Shown piece after piece: positions 25,598 to 33,589 of a stretch of 41,625 bases of DNA. The notes under the pieces are model-generated. The model was not told the origin of the DNA. It did not search any database and worked only from the letters and a program-made list of their open reading frames with translations. How positions within the stretch are numbered: position 1 is the stretch's first letter; each line of letters opens with the position of its first letter. The DNA is from Pseudomonas sp. LS-2 (lineage in GTDB: Bacteria > Pseudomonadota > Gammaproteobacteria > Pseudomonadales > Pseudomonadaceae). The DNA lies in assembly GCF_003605735.1 (NCBI RefSeq), contig NZ_QXTJ01000040.1, forward strand, positions 90,654-132,278, written 5' to 3'. The position numbers were made by a program, and so were the translations under genes.

Positions 25598-26107
25598 TTA
25601 CTGATCAGCCAACCGCGCAGCACTGACCAGCCCATCCAACCAGTCCTGATGACCATTGATCATCGGATTAGGCTTGGCCTTGGCCAACTCCTCGGCGGGC
25701 TTACCCTTCTGGGTCTCCTGAGTGAGGATACGAACGCGCCCACCCGACAGGTCTTCAATCAGCCATGCGTGGTGAACGTCCAACCGAGTGTCACCCTCAC
25801 CTGCCCAACCATGCCAAGCGATTCGGCCCGGCTCTGTAGCCGTTGGCTCGACACATTCATTGCATTCGGCTTCGACCGGGAAGCCAAATGTCTCAAAGTA
25901 AAATCGCACGCCATCTTTCAGATCCGCGCCGTCGTGATTGTGAAACTGCACGTTGGCCGAGTTGGCGTAGTAGGTAGGCCAGCGGTGGGCTTGGCTCAGC
26001 AGTGGCCAAACTTGCGCAGCGGTCAGACCTGCAACGATCACTTCATTCGAGACGAAGTTTTCGGTAAATCCTGGCAGGTAGCCTTCTGGCCAAATGATCT
26101 CGTTCAT
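25598..26107 (-). CDS. SRPBCC (START/Bet v1-like) domain protein
   Basis: A protein of 169 residues from ATG 26107, which has GGAG 6 bases upstream; the frame to 26170 is longer but lacks such a site. The pattern FVSNEVIVAGLTAAQVWPLL, then HRWPTYYANSANVQ and VHHAWLIEDLSGGRVRILTQE is typical of polyketide-cyclase/SRPBCC ligand-binding proteins. The family binds hydrophobic small molecules; no catalytic residues can be named. It is divergent from the LysR gene at 26195 with an 87-base shared promoter and is probably its target. Confidence 0.83.
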   Translation of the reverse strand: MNEIIWPEGYLPGFTENFVSNEVIVAGLTAAQVWPLLSQAHRWPTYYANSANVQFHNHDGADLKDGVRFYFETFGFPVEAECNECVEPTATEPGRIAWHGWAGEGDTRLDVHHAWLIEDLSGGRVRILTQETQKGKPAEELAKAKPNPMINGHQDWLDGLVSAARLADQ

Positions 26108-26194
26108 GGTGTCTCCAAGTTGGATGAATTGATGGGCACAATGATGGGTGTAAGCTTGAAATAACACCAATCGCCATCTCTTATCTGGGGCATC

Positions 26195-27124
26195 ATGAAT
26201 TCTGATATCAGAAGCTTAGACTTCAACCTACTAAAGGCTCTCGATGCCCTGCTGGATGAGAGAAGCGTGACGCGAGCCGCCGACCGATTGGCGCTAACCC
26301 AACCTGCGGTAAGCGGCATGCTCAACAGACTCCGTGAAAGCTTTGACGATCCGCTGTTTGTTCGGGCGCAGCGGGGCATGGTTCCGACTCTACGCGCCGA
26401 GCAATTGGCAGGGCCAGTCAAACAATTGCTCGCTGACATCGAAGGAATGCTCCAGCCTGAAGCGTTTGCGCCGGCACAAGCAGAGATGACCCTCAAAGTG
26501 GCCTCTACCGATTACGCACTAAGTGCAGTAGTTGTTCCCTTCTTGAGCGCGTTAAGAATTCAGGCTCCTAACATTCGTGCATCCGTCCAGCCCGTTGATG
26601 CTCAACACCTCCAGAGCCAGCTCGATCGAGGAGACATTGACTTGGCGCTGATTACCCCCGAAACGACCCCGCCTGGTCTGCACAGCAGATCGTTGTTCGA
26701 TGAGCGCTATGTCTGCGTGATGCGTGCGGATCATCCTGACGCGCTAACCGGCGAAATCTCGCTGGATCGCTTTTGCGCCCTGGATCACGTGCTGGTCTCA
26801 TCATCTGGCGGTAGCTTTCGGGGGATAACTGACGAAAGCCTGGCACGCATTGGTCGCTCCCGGAGGGTGATCACATCGGTCACCAGTTTTTTGGTGCTTC
26901 CGGAGATGTTGATTACGAGCGATTTGATTGCCGTGGTACCCAGTCGGCTGGTTTCAAATGATGGGAAGCTGAAGGTACTGGAGCCGCCTATTGAAATACC
27001 AGGCTTCAACAAATCAGTGGCTTGGCATGAGCGAACCCATCGTAATGAGGCACATCGTTGGATGAGGTCATTAATGGTGGACATCTGCAGATCTGCCCCG
27101 ACTGGGAGAGCACTCTCCTCGTAA
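26195..27124 (+). CDS. LysR-type transcriptional regulator (NodD/LinR-like branch)
   Basis: This 309-residue LysR protein has the HTH DFNLLKALDALLDERSVTRA, LALTQPAVSGMLNRLRE and DDPLFVRAQRGMVPT, a pattern typical of the NodD/LinR/PcpR-like branch, followed by an effector domain. It is divergent from the SRPBCC gene. In the intergenic region GGGTGT and ACACC (near 26138-26164) form a loose dyad. The next genes downstream start 390 bases away with their own promoter, so they are not in the same transcript. Confidence 0.9.
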   Translation: MNSDIRSLDFNLLKALDALLDERSVTRAADRLALTQPAVSGMLNRLRESFDDPLFVRAQRGMVPTLRAEQLAGPVKQLLADIEGMLQPEAFAPAQAEMTLKVASTDYALSAVVVPFLSALRIQAPNIRASVQPVDAQHLQSQLDRGDIDLALITPETTPPGLHSRSLFDERYVCVMRADHPDALTGEISLDRFCALDHVLVSSSGGSFRGITDESLARIGRSRRVITSVTSFLVLPEMLITSDLIAVVPSRLVSNDGKLKVLEPPIEIPGFNKSVAWHERTHRNEAHRWMRSLMVDICRSAPTGRALSS

Positions 27125-27514
27125 AATTGGAGTAGTGCATGGACGGCATTTACTGTGCGCCTCCCCCATACCACGCAGTGTAGAGCGTCTTGGCTGAGCA
27201 TCATTTCACTCGCATTCGGCCTATGCTCCTAATTTGGTCACCCGCCCCGAGATAGTGCAGAAAGCCTGTCGACGAGCTTTTGGGACATGTTTTTGAGGGC
27301 TAGCGAGACGTTTTGATGGCCAAGAACCTCCGGGATTCAGACCTGTTGTCGGAATCGTCGGTACCCCGTTTGGAATGGTGTCGTACTTTAGCTATCACAT
27401 GTCAGATTACGTCCATCCCGTGATGGCCTGACGTTCGAGCGATGGCATGTGCATTGCAAAATCACCAGTATCTGGCACCGGGTTGAATCCGGCGCCTATT
27501 GAGGGTGAACAAAG
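27125..27514. other. Gene-free region with the nitrilase promoter
   Basis: No supportable gene. The right end holds a strong sigma-54 element (27443-27458) and a GAGGGTG ribosome site. I looked for a paired upstream activator repeat and found only weak dyads such as TGTC...GACA near 27268-27288, which I do not call. Confidence 0.55.
27443..27458 (+). promoter_or_regulatory. Sigma-54 (-24/-12) promoter of the nitrilase operon
   Basis: TGGCATG-TGCA-TTGCA matches the consensus TGGCACG-N4-TTGCW with one mismatch and exact spacing between the GG (27444-27445) and GC (27456-27457). Expected transcription start is near 27470, about 45 bases before the ATG. Expression would need RpoN and an enhancer-binding activator, none of which is in this window. 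Confidence 0.72.
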
Positions 27515-28459
27515 ATGCAAACTACTACTCGTCTGGAATTCCGAAAAATCCGCGTCGCTGTTGTCCAGGCTGAATCGGTATTTTTGGATATCGATGCAAC
27601 AGCACAGCTCGCCTGCGAATTGATAGCTGACGCAGCGCAACGGGGCGCCGATTTGATTGCTTTCCCAGAAGCGTTCATTCCAACCTTTCCAAATTGGTAT
27701 GAGACCCTTCCTGAAGGAGGAATCGCCCGCAGCCTGGACAAGCGGCTTTTTCTCAATTCGGTTGAGGTTCCGGGTGAGCATATTGCAGCCATTGCGGAGG
27801 CCTGTAGGAGTTCATCGATCAGCGCGGTGATCGGAATCAATGAGAGAGTCAACGGGACTACCGGGACGATGTACAACTCTCAGGTTCACATCACGCGAGA
27901 GGGCATCATTGTCGGCACCCATCGTAAATACGTTCCGACCACAGGTGAGCGCCAAGTGCACGCGCCGGGAAATACCGGCTACTACAACGCATTCCAAACT
28001 GACTTCGGGACAGTTTCGTCTTTGATTTGCGGAGAAAACTCTAACCCTCTCGCTCAATATGCTGCTGCCGTCAGTTATCCCGTGGTTCACGTCGCGTCGT
28101 GGCCTTTCTACTTCGGGCCTTTCTTGCCCATGCATCACGTAATTCACACAGCATCAGCAGGGCTCGCATACTCTCTAAAATGCTTCGCTCTCAATTCGGT
28201 CTCTAGAATATCCGAAGCCTACATTGATGCAGTTGCTGTAACCCCAGAGGATCGACGCTACCTAGAAGAGCAGCGCGCCTTGAAAAAAGGGGCTCTGGTA
28301 ATCAATCCTTTAGGTCAAGTAGTGGCTCAAGGTTGTGGCCAAGACGACAACCTTTTAATTGCCGACATCGACCTGAGTGATGTGATCATTCCTAAGCTGG
28401 TTCAAGATACAGCTGGACATTACAACCGCCCAGAAATATTTGCTGAGCTTTTCAAGTAA
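27515..28459 (+). CDS. Nitrilase (first copy)
   Basis: This 314-residue enzyme is of the carbon-nitrogen hydrolase superfamily, nitrilase branch. The triad is visible: E52 in AFPEAF, K138 in THRKYVPTTGE and the nucleophile C172 in LICGENSNPL. The ICGEN and SWPF motifs are those of true nitrilases (R-CN to acid and ammonia) more than amidases. By ungapped hand alignment it is about 81% identical to the second nitrilase at 33590-34534. It is the first gene of a sigma-54 unit with an EamA exporter and a cysteine hydrolase; the EamA gene follows after 42 bases. Substrate not deducible. Confidence 0.93.
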   Translation: MQTTTRLEFRKIRVAVVQAESVFLDIDATAQLACELIADAAQRGADLIAFPEAFIPTFPNWYETLPEGGIARSLDKRLFLNSVEVPGEHIAAIAEACRSSSISAVIGINERVNGTTGTMYNSQVHITREGIIVGTHRKYVPTTGERQVHAPGNTGYYNAFQTDFGTVSSLICGENSNPLAQYAAAVSYPVVHVASWPFYFGPFLPMHHVIHTASAGLAYSLKCFALNSVSRISEAYIDAVAVTPEDRRYLEEQRALKKGALVINPLGQVVAQGCGQDDNLLIADIDLSDVIIPKLVQDTAGHYNRPEIFAELFK

Positions 28460-28501
28460 AGCATTAACCCCATATAAACTTATCTGATTGCAGGTACTCC
28501 C

Positions 28502-29413
28502 ATGCGTTTACATGCTATGGCTCCCTATGCCGCATTGATTGGTGCCAACTTGTTCTTTAGTGGCAATTACTTACTTGGCGGCGTCGCAATGTCGACAATG
28601 CCTTTGATGAGTTTGATGTACATCAAATGGTTGGTAGCTTGCATCCCGATGCTGCTTTTAGCGCACTTTATCGAGAAGCCTGACTGGCGCGTTGTTCTCC
28701 GAAGCTGGAAGAAGATTTTTATGCTAGGGGCGTTGGGGATCGCCGGTTATGGGTTCATGTTCTACCAGGCGCTTTCGTCAACGACCCCTCTGAATGCATC
28801 ATTGATTAACGCATTCAATCCGGCACTGATAGCGATTGCATCGGCCCTGTTTGTAGGCGACCGCCTGTCTCCTGAGAAGCTCGGAGGCATCGCAATCGCA
28901 TTCTGTGGCGTCGTATGGGTGCTTACAGGCGGCCATCCAACTGTGCTGGCAAGCCAAAGCTTGAACCCTGGTGACATGTGGATGATCGGCGTGATCTGCT
29001 GCTGGACGGCCTACACCATTATTGCCCGGAAAGGCAGCGAGATTTCGCCGCTGTCCAGCTGTGCACTTCAGATGACCTTCTTTACCTTGTGCATGACCCC
29101 CTACGCGATTTTCAATGGAATCACCCTGCCCTCCACTTCAGCGGCAGCCTGGTCGATGGCTTACATCTGCGTATTTCCTTCTGCTGTTGCATTCTTCCTT
29201 TGGAATTACGCGGCCAAGCATGTGGATTCAGGTATTGCAGGTCAATCGCTCAACCTGACAGTCCCATTCATTGCAATCATGACCTTGATGGCTGGGGGCA
29301 CAGTCACCTCTGTGGACGTGATCGGCGGTGCCTTGGTGCTTTCAGGGGTATTCCTTACCTTGCGCGCCCCCAAGGCTAGACGTACCGCCCCTCAAACCGC
29401 TGAGGCAGCGTGA
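28502..29413 (+). CDS. EamA-family (DMT) membrane transporter
   Basis: This 303-residue inner-membrane protein has ten predicted hydrophobic helices arranged as two five-helix EamA repeats, for example LGALGIAGYGFMFYQALSST in the first and FPSAVAFFLWNYAAKHV in the second. The family exports amino acids and metabolites. It follows the nitrilase by 42 bases and its TGA overlaps the next ATG (TGATG), so it is in the same unit. A likely job is export of the nitrilase substrate or acid product, by position only. Confidence 0.9.
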   Translation: MRLHAMAPYAALIGANLFFSGNYLLGGVAMSTMPLMSLMYIKWLVACIPMLLLAHFIEKPDWRVVLRSWKKIFMLGALGIAGYGFMFYQALSSTTPLNASLINAFNPALIAIASALFVGDRLSPEKLGGIAIAFCGVVWVLTGGHPTVLASQSLNPGDMWMIGVICCWTAYTIIARKGSEISPLSSCALQMTFFTLCMTPYAIFNGITLPSTSAAAWSMAYICVFPSAVAFFLWNYAAKHVDSGIAGQSLNLTVPFIAIMTLMAGGTVTSVDVIGGALVLSGVFLTLRAPKARRTAPQTAEAA

Positions 29414-30105
29414 TGACTCCGACTTACAACCTGTACGGCAAAGAATTACCAATCCCGAAAAAGCCGGAATTCGAAGTGTATTTTGATCCGACCACAACCG
29501 TCGTGATCTCCATTGATATGCACGAAGGTCATCTGAGCGAAGCCGACGATTGCCCATGCCCTGCCCCAAGGGGCCGAGCCATCATTGAGGCAGTGGATGC
29601 GTTTCACCGAAGCGCTAGACAACGTGGAGTACCGGTACTTCACGTGGTATCAAAGCTCAAGCAATCTGGCCTGGATGACATCAACGGTATTCCAGCTGCC
29701 TGGCGGCACACCATGCCGGAGTACACAGGGCCAATCAGAGGCATCAACGAACACGGAGTATCCGGCTCAAAATGGACTGAGCTGTGCACCGAGTTTCTGG
29801 AGGGCGATGAGCTGATCGATACCAAGCGTCGACTGTCGGCTTTCTACCCCACAGACCTCGATTTCGTACTGCGCCAAATGGGAGCTAAGACGGTCATTCT
29901 CACTGGCATCAATACGGACTGTTGCGTGTTGAACAGCGCCTTTGACGCTTCGAACAGAAACTACCGTGTCATCGTACTGAGTGACGCCACAGCAGGAACA
30001 GACGAATACTTAGAGAAAGCAAGCCTGTCCATTATTTCTCTGTTCCTGGGCGTTGTCATGAGTTCCGACCAGCTTCTCAAAAAATGGAGTGCGCCTCTCC
30101 AGTAG
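29413..30105 (+). CDS. Cysteine hydrolase, isochorismatase family
   Basis: A protein of 230 residues from ATG 29413. The triad Asp-Lys-Cys is visible: D35 in SIDMHEGH, K138 in TKRRLSAF and C171 in NTDCCVLNSAF. The family includes nicotinamidase, N-carbamoylsarcosine amidase and other amidohydrolases. Coming after a nitrilase, an amidase role on an amide by-product or related nitrogen compound is reasonable but unproven. The N-terminal 25 residues (TPTYNLYGKELPIPKKPE) precede the core. It overlaps the EamA stop by one base; a GTG at 29410 is a less likely start. Confidence 0.88.
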   Translation: MTPTYNLYGKELPIPKKPEFEVYFDPTTTVVISIDMHEGHLSEADDCPCPAPRGRAIIEAVDAFHRSARQRGVPVLHVVSKLKQSGLDDINGIPAAWRHTMPEYTGPIRGINEHGVSGSKWTELCTEFLEGDELIDTKRRLSAFYPTDLDFVLRQMGAKTVILTGINTDCCVLNSAFDASNRNYRVIVLSDATAGTDEYLEKASLSIISLFLGVVMSSDQLLKKWSAPLQ

Positions 30106-30256
30106 ATTAGAACTCACGTGATACAAGAGTTTTAACCGACTTCATTACTAATAGCTCATCTGAACCGAGGCGAGGCTCTCAGCGCGTTAGACCGTGGGAG
30201 CCAAACTTCGGTATCCCCCCCTTAGGAACCACACCACCAAAGCCCTGGAGTGCCGG

Positions 30257-30280
30257 GAGTCACCGCGTGCAGCGTGACTC
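30257..30280 (+). terminator. Hairpin after the cysteine hydrolase
   Basis: GAGTCAC and GTGACTC form a perfect 7-base stem around 10 bases, about 150 bases after the hydrolase stop and 92 bases before the next gene. No U-run follows. It may be a terminator or an operator dyad for the second exporter gene. Confidence 0.35.
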
Positions 30281-30371
30281 TGTCGGCAAAGCTCAACCAT
30301 CTGTCAGATTTGAGCTATGGGATTGCTACTTCTCCCCGATTAACATTTCCACCTCAAATGGAGGAGTTCCA

Positions 30372-31265
30372 ATGAATTACTTTTTCCCAATCATCGCCGC
30401 ATTCCTGTGGAGCGGTAACACCGTAGTTACGAAGCTTTGCGCTGGCCAAATTTCTCCAACGGAAATGAGTTTTTACCGTTGGGTTCTGGCATGCCTGGTA
30501 CTGACTCCTTTTGTACTGCCGCAAGTAGTGAAGAACTTCAGAAACCTGAAGCCTCTCACCCCACGTATCATCGTTTTGGGGTTGTTGGGCTCGGTAATCT
30601 ATCAGTGCCTTGCTTATTACGCTGCGTCCTATACGACAGCAACGAAAATGGGGATCATCCAATCGCTCTACCCACTGCTGGCACTGATCCTGGGCAGCAT
30701 CTTTCTGCGCCACCGTGCAACCGCAGCAACCCTACTGGGCGGCCTGGTCTCTGCCATCGGTGTAGTGACGGTGATCTCGGGCGGCCACATCGAAAATCTG
30801 GTCAAAAACGGGCTCAGTATCGGTGACGGGTTGATGCTCATCGCGACATTGGCGTTCGCCACCTACGGCATGCTTATCCATAAATGGAATATGAAGCTGC
30901 CTCTGCTGCAGTCTGTGTACCTCCAGGCGATTGTCGCCACGGTTGCTCTGCTTCCGCTCTATCTCTTCAGCGAGAAGAACCATATCAGCGCAGAAGTGGT
31001 TGGCTACATCGCCTTCGCCGGTATCGCGGCTTCGATCCTCGCCCCACTTGCGTGGATCACAGGTCTCGGCAAGCTAGGCGCTCCTCGCGCCGCACCGTTC
31101 TTCAACTTGGTTCCAGTTGTCACTGCGCTTCTGGCAACCCAGTTGCTGGGCGAGACCCTCAGCTTCGCCATCGTCATTGGTGGTGCACTGGCCATTGCAG
31201 GTGTAGTCATCTCCGAAACCTGGCGTCCTAAAGCACAGCCTGTCGCTCAACAGCAGCGTGCGTAA
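30372..31265 (+). CDS. EamA-family (DMT) membrane transporter
   Basis: A protein of 297 residues from ATG 30372, which has GGAGGAG 6 bases upstream, one of the strongest ribosome sites in the window; the frame to 30267 has none. It has ten hydrophobic helices in two EamA repeats (FLWSGNTVVTKL near the start; GKLGAPRAAPFFNLVPVVTALLA-type helix 9 region near residues 235-257). It is not a close copy of the exporter at 28502. It is preceded by a 266-base gap and followed by a strong hairpin, so it may be a single-gene unit. Substrate unknown. Confidence 0.9.
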   Translation: MNYFFPIIAAFLWSGNTVVTKLCAGQISPTEMSFYRWVLACLVLTPFVLPQVVKNFRNLKPLTPRIIVLGLLGSVIYQCLAYYAASYTTATKMGIIQSLYPLLALILGSIFLRHRATAATLLGGLVSAIGVVTVISGGHIENLVKNGLSIGDGLMLIATLAFATYGMLIHKWNMKLPLLQSVYLQAIVATVALLPLYLFSEKNHISAEVVGYIAFAGIAASILAPLAWITGLGKLGAPRAAPFFNLVPVVTALLATQLLGETLSFAIVIGGALAIAGVVISETWRPKAQPVAQQQRA

Positions 31266-31300
31266 CACCAGCGGTTCTCCCGCAGTGAGTAGTTGATAAG

Positions 31301-31332
31301 TGCCAGGCAGGTGCGGGAGCGCCTGCCTGGCA
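31301..31332 (+). terminator. Very stable hairpin after the second EamA gene
   Basis: TGCCAGGCAGGTGC and GCGCCTGCCTGGCA pair over 14 bases with one T-G wobble around a GGGA loop, 36 bases after the stop. No U-tract follows. Together with its G+C content this suggests transcript end protection or termination with help. Confidence 0.55.
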
Positions 31333-31428
31333 ACACCCAACACTGCTGGAGGGATGAACTGGCGTTGGTTAACCAACTCTCTGCCAACGCTTGATACATC
31401 CGAATTCAATAACGAACAAGGATCGATC

Positions 31429-32583
31429 ATGTCTTTCGAACATTCTTCTGAAAAGTTGGGAATTGCACCGAATGACCGCTCCACCCGATTCGCCCGCTCC
31501 CTGCTGGCGGAGGCAGGCCTCGGCCTGGACGGCGAGCAACCATGGGACATGTATCTGTGCAGTGATGATGTGCCACGCCGCGCTTTGGCTCAAGGCAACC
31601 TTGGACTAGGTGAGGCGTACATGGATGGAGACTGGGAATGCTCTCAGCTAGACGTATTCTTCTCCCGCCTGCTGCGTTCAGGGATTACCGATCAGATCAA
31701 TCCGCTGGCGCTCCTTCACCACACCCTTTCTGCCCGCCTTCTCAATCGCCAAACCAGTCGTCGAGCTTGGACAGTTGGTGAGCAGCACTACGATCTCGGT
31801 AACGACTTCTACTCCGCCATGCTCGACCCTCGAATGACCTATACCTGCGGTTACTGGAAGGACGCTAATGACCTGGCTCAGGCTCAAGAAGCCAAACTCG
31901 ACCTGATATGCCGTAAGCTCGATCTACGTCCCGGCGTGCGAGTGCTGGACATCGGCTGCGGCTGGGGCAGCTTCATGGGCTTTGCCGCCGAGCACTACGG
32001 GGTCGAATGCGTAGGGGTGACTATCTCTCGCGAGCAGTGCCAATGGGCCGAAGAGCGCTACAAAGGCTTACCCCTGAGTTTCCGGCTCCAAGACTACCGG
32101 GAGCTCAACGAGCGGTTTGATCGAATAGTCAGTATCGGGATGTTTGAGCACGTCGGACGAAAGAATCACCGCACCTTCATGGAGGTAGCGGCGCGTTGCT
32201 TGGACGATGATGGTCTGATGCTGTTGCACACGATAGGCAAGAATCGCCGTCATGATGTGCCTGACCGGTGGATCGATAAGTACATTTTCCCCAACGGTGA
32301 CTTGCCTTCAATCGGCCAGATCGGTGATGCCGCTGATGGTCTCCTCGTGATTGAAGATCTGCACAATTTCGGCGCCGATTACGACCGCACGTTGATGGCA
32401 TGGCACGCCAACTTCGAAAGACATTGGCCACGTTTCTCCAAGGAACTCGGGGAGCGTTTCCGACGTATGTGGGAGTACTACCTGCTTTCGTGCGCTGGTG
32501 CCTTCCGAGCCCGAGACATCCAGTTGTGGCAGTGGGTGTTGTCTCGTCGTGGAGTGGAAGGAGGCTATCAGCGCGTAAGCTGA
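31429..32583 (+). CDS. cfa: Cyclopropane-fatty-acyl-phospholipid synthase
   Basis: A protein of 384 residues from ATG 31429 (AAGG 6-10 bases upstream); the longer frame to 31300 runs through the hairpin and is unlikely. It is as long as E. coli Cfa (382) and similar in order: an N-terminal lipid-binding part (GEAYMDGDWE), then EQHYDLGNDFY, the S-adenosylmethionine loop VLDIGCGWGSF, GVTISREQ and FDRIVSIGMFEHVG, and the C-terminal IDKYIFPNGDLPS. It adds a methylene bridge to unsaturated acyl chains of membrane phospholipids. Bacteria usually have a core copy elsewhere, so this accessory copy may serve solvent or nitrile stress; that is inference. Confidence 0.94.
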   Translation: MSFEHSSEKLGIAPNDRSTRFARSLLAEAGLGLDGEQPWDMYLCSDDVPRRALAQGNLGLGEAYMDGDWECSQLDVFFSRLLRSGITDQINPLALLHHTLSARLLNRQTSRRAWTVGEQHYDLGNDFYSAMLDPRMTYTCGYWKDANDLAQAQEAKLDLICRKLDLRPGVRVLDIGCGWGSFMGFAAEHYGVECVGVTISREQCQWAEERYKGLPLSFRLQDYRELNERFDRIVSIGMFEHVGRKNHRTFMEVAARCLDDDGLMLLHTIGKNRRHDVPDRWIDKYIFPNGDLPSIGQIGDAADGLLVIEDLHNFGADYDRTLMAWHANFERHWPRFSKELGERFRRMWEYYLLSCAGAFRARDIQLWQWVLSRRGVEGGYQRVS

Positions 32584-32596
32584 TCGACTCGTTACC

Positions 32597-32627
32597 CGGT
32601 GTCCTGTCCTGGCCGATCTGGACACCG
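32597..32627 (+). terminator. Hairpin after cfa
   Basis: CGGTGTCC and GGACACCG form a perfect 8-base stem with a 15-base loop, 13 bases after the cfa stop. No U-run follows. Confidence 0.45.
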
Positions 32628-32747
32628 TACCCGCCTCTGGGATCAGTGCACACCGCTGTTGCGCTACAAGCAGAAAAACAGACCTCCAGGTTCAGTGCTC
32701 TATAGCCTTATGCTATACCCCAAGCACGAGGAAGACCTACGAGGTGA

Positions 32748-33533
32748 ATGGTGGCTGAGACCCCACAAACAGACAGCGGAGTATCGAAGATCGAGACCTT
32801 CGAAGGTGACATCTATTTTCGTCACCAGTCCCTCCAACCCGATGAGTGGGACGCGCATTCTCATCCATGGGGACAGATCAACTACGTCTCTCAAGGCCTG
32901 ATGCATATCGATGTGGGTGGAGAGCGCTTCGTCTCACCACCACATTACGCGGTATGGATACCTCCAAATGTTGAGCACTCCTCGTACAGCACGGTGGCGT
33001 CGACATATCGAAGCGTTTATCTGTCAGTGGCCTTCTCACAAAAGCTTCCAGAGAAGCCGTCCGCGATCACGGTAAGCGAGCTTCTGAAAGCGGTGCTCGA
33101 TGAGTTCGCACGGCTCAATGTTTGTAGTCCTAGCAGCCGGCAAGAGATGACCATGGCGCAAGTGGCTCTTGATCAGATTGAAGCCTCAACCACCATGCAC
33201 GCTTACCTCCCCTACCCTCAGTCTCCGCTGCTAAAGTCGATCCTGGATGATGTTCAGAGAAACCTGAAGAACAAGCGGTCTACGCAAGACATCGCAAAGG
33301 CCTTCAACATGACAGCGCGCACCTTGGAGCGACGTTGCCAAACCGAACTGGGGATCGGATTCGGCGAGTGGCAACAGCGGATACGCCAGATGAGGGTGTT
33401 CGAAGAGCTGGATGCGGGACTAACAATTCAACAGATCGCGTTTGAACTGGGATACTCGTCAGCGTCCGCCCTGATAAAAATGTTTAGACGGGTAGCGGGG
33501 ATGACCCCAGAGCAGTACCGCAACCGCAAATAA
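32748..33533 (+). CDS. AraC-family regulator with N-terminal cupin sensor
   Basis: This 261-residue protein has an N-terminal cupin of the AraC-binding type (WDAHSHPWGQINYVSQG, then VSPPHYAVWIPPNVEHSSY), a linker and two HTH motifs at the C-terminus (TQDIAKAFNMTARTLERRC; TIQQIAFELGYSSASALIKMF with the conserved GMTPEQYRNRK end). GAGGTG lies so close to ATG 32748 that GTG 32751 may be the actual start. It faces the second nitrilase across a shared terminator and follows cfa on the same strand. It is the only regulator inside the nitrilase region and a candidate for it or for cfa. Confidence 0.9.
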   Translation: MVAETPQTDSGVSKIETFEGDIYFRHQSLQPDEWDAHSHPWGQINYVSQGLMHIDVGGERFVSPPHYAVWIPPNVEHSSYSTVASTYRSVYLSVAFSQKLPEKPSAITVSELLKAVLDEFARLNVCSPSSRQEMTMAQVALDQIEASTTMHAYLPYPQSPLLKSILDDVQRNLKNKRSTQDIAKAFNMTARTLERRCQTELGIGFGEWQQRIRQMRVFEELDAGLTIQQIAFELGYSSASALIKMFRRVAGMTPEQYRNRK

Positions 33534-33569
33534 AAAATGGCGCTGAGCTCAATGCTAGCGCCATTTTTT
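33532..33569. terminator. Bidirectional intrinsic terminator
   Basis: AAAAAATGGCGCT and AGCGCCATTTTTT form a perfect 13-base stem with a 12-base loop and U-runs on both strands. It separates the convergent AraC and second nitrilase genes and serves both. It overlaps the last two bases of the AraC stop codon. Confidence 0.92.
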
Positions 33570-33589
33570 GACCTACAGGAACAGGAAGC

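Noticed and set aside
27463..27478. Second sigma-54-like element (TGGCACCGGGTTGAA)
   Set aside because: Spacing is one base short and the -12 GC is absent.
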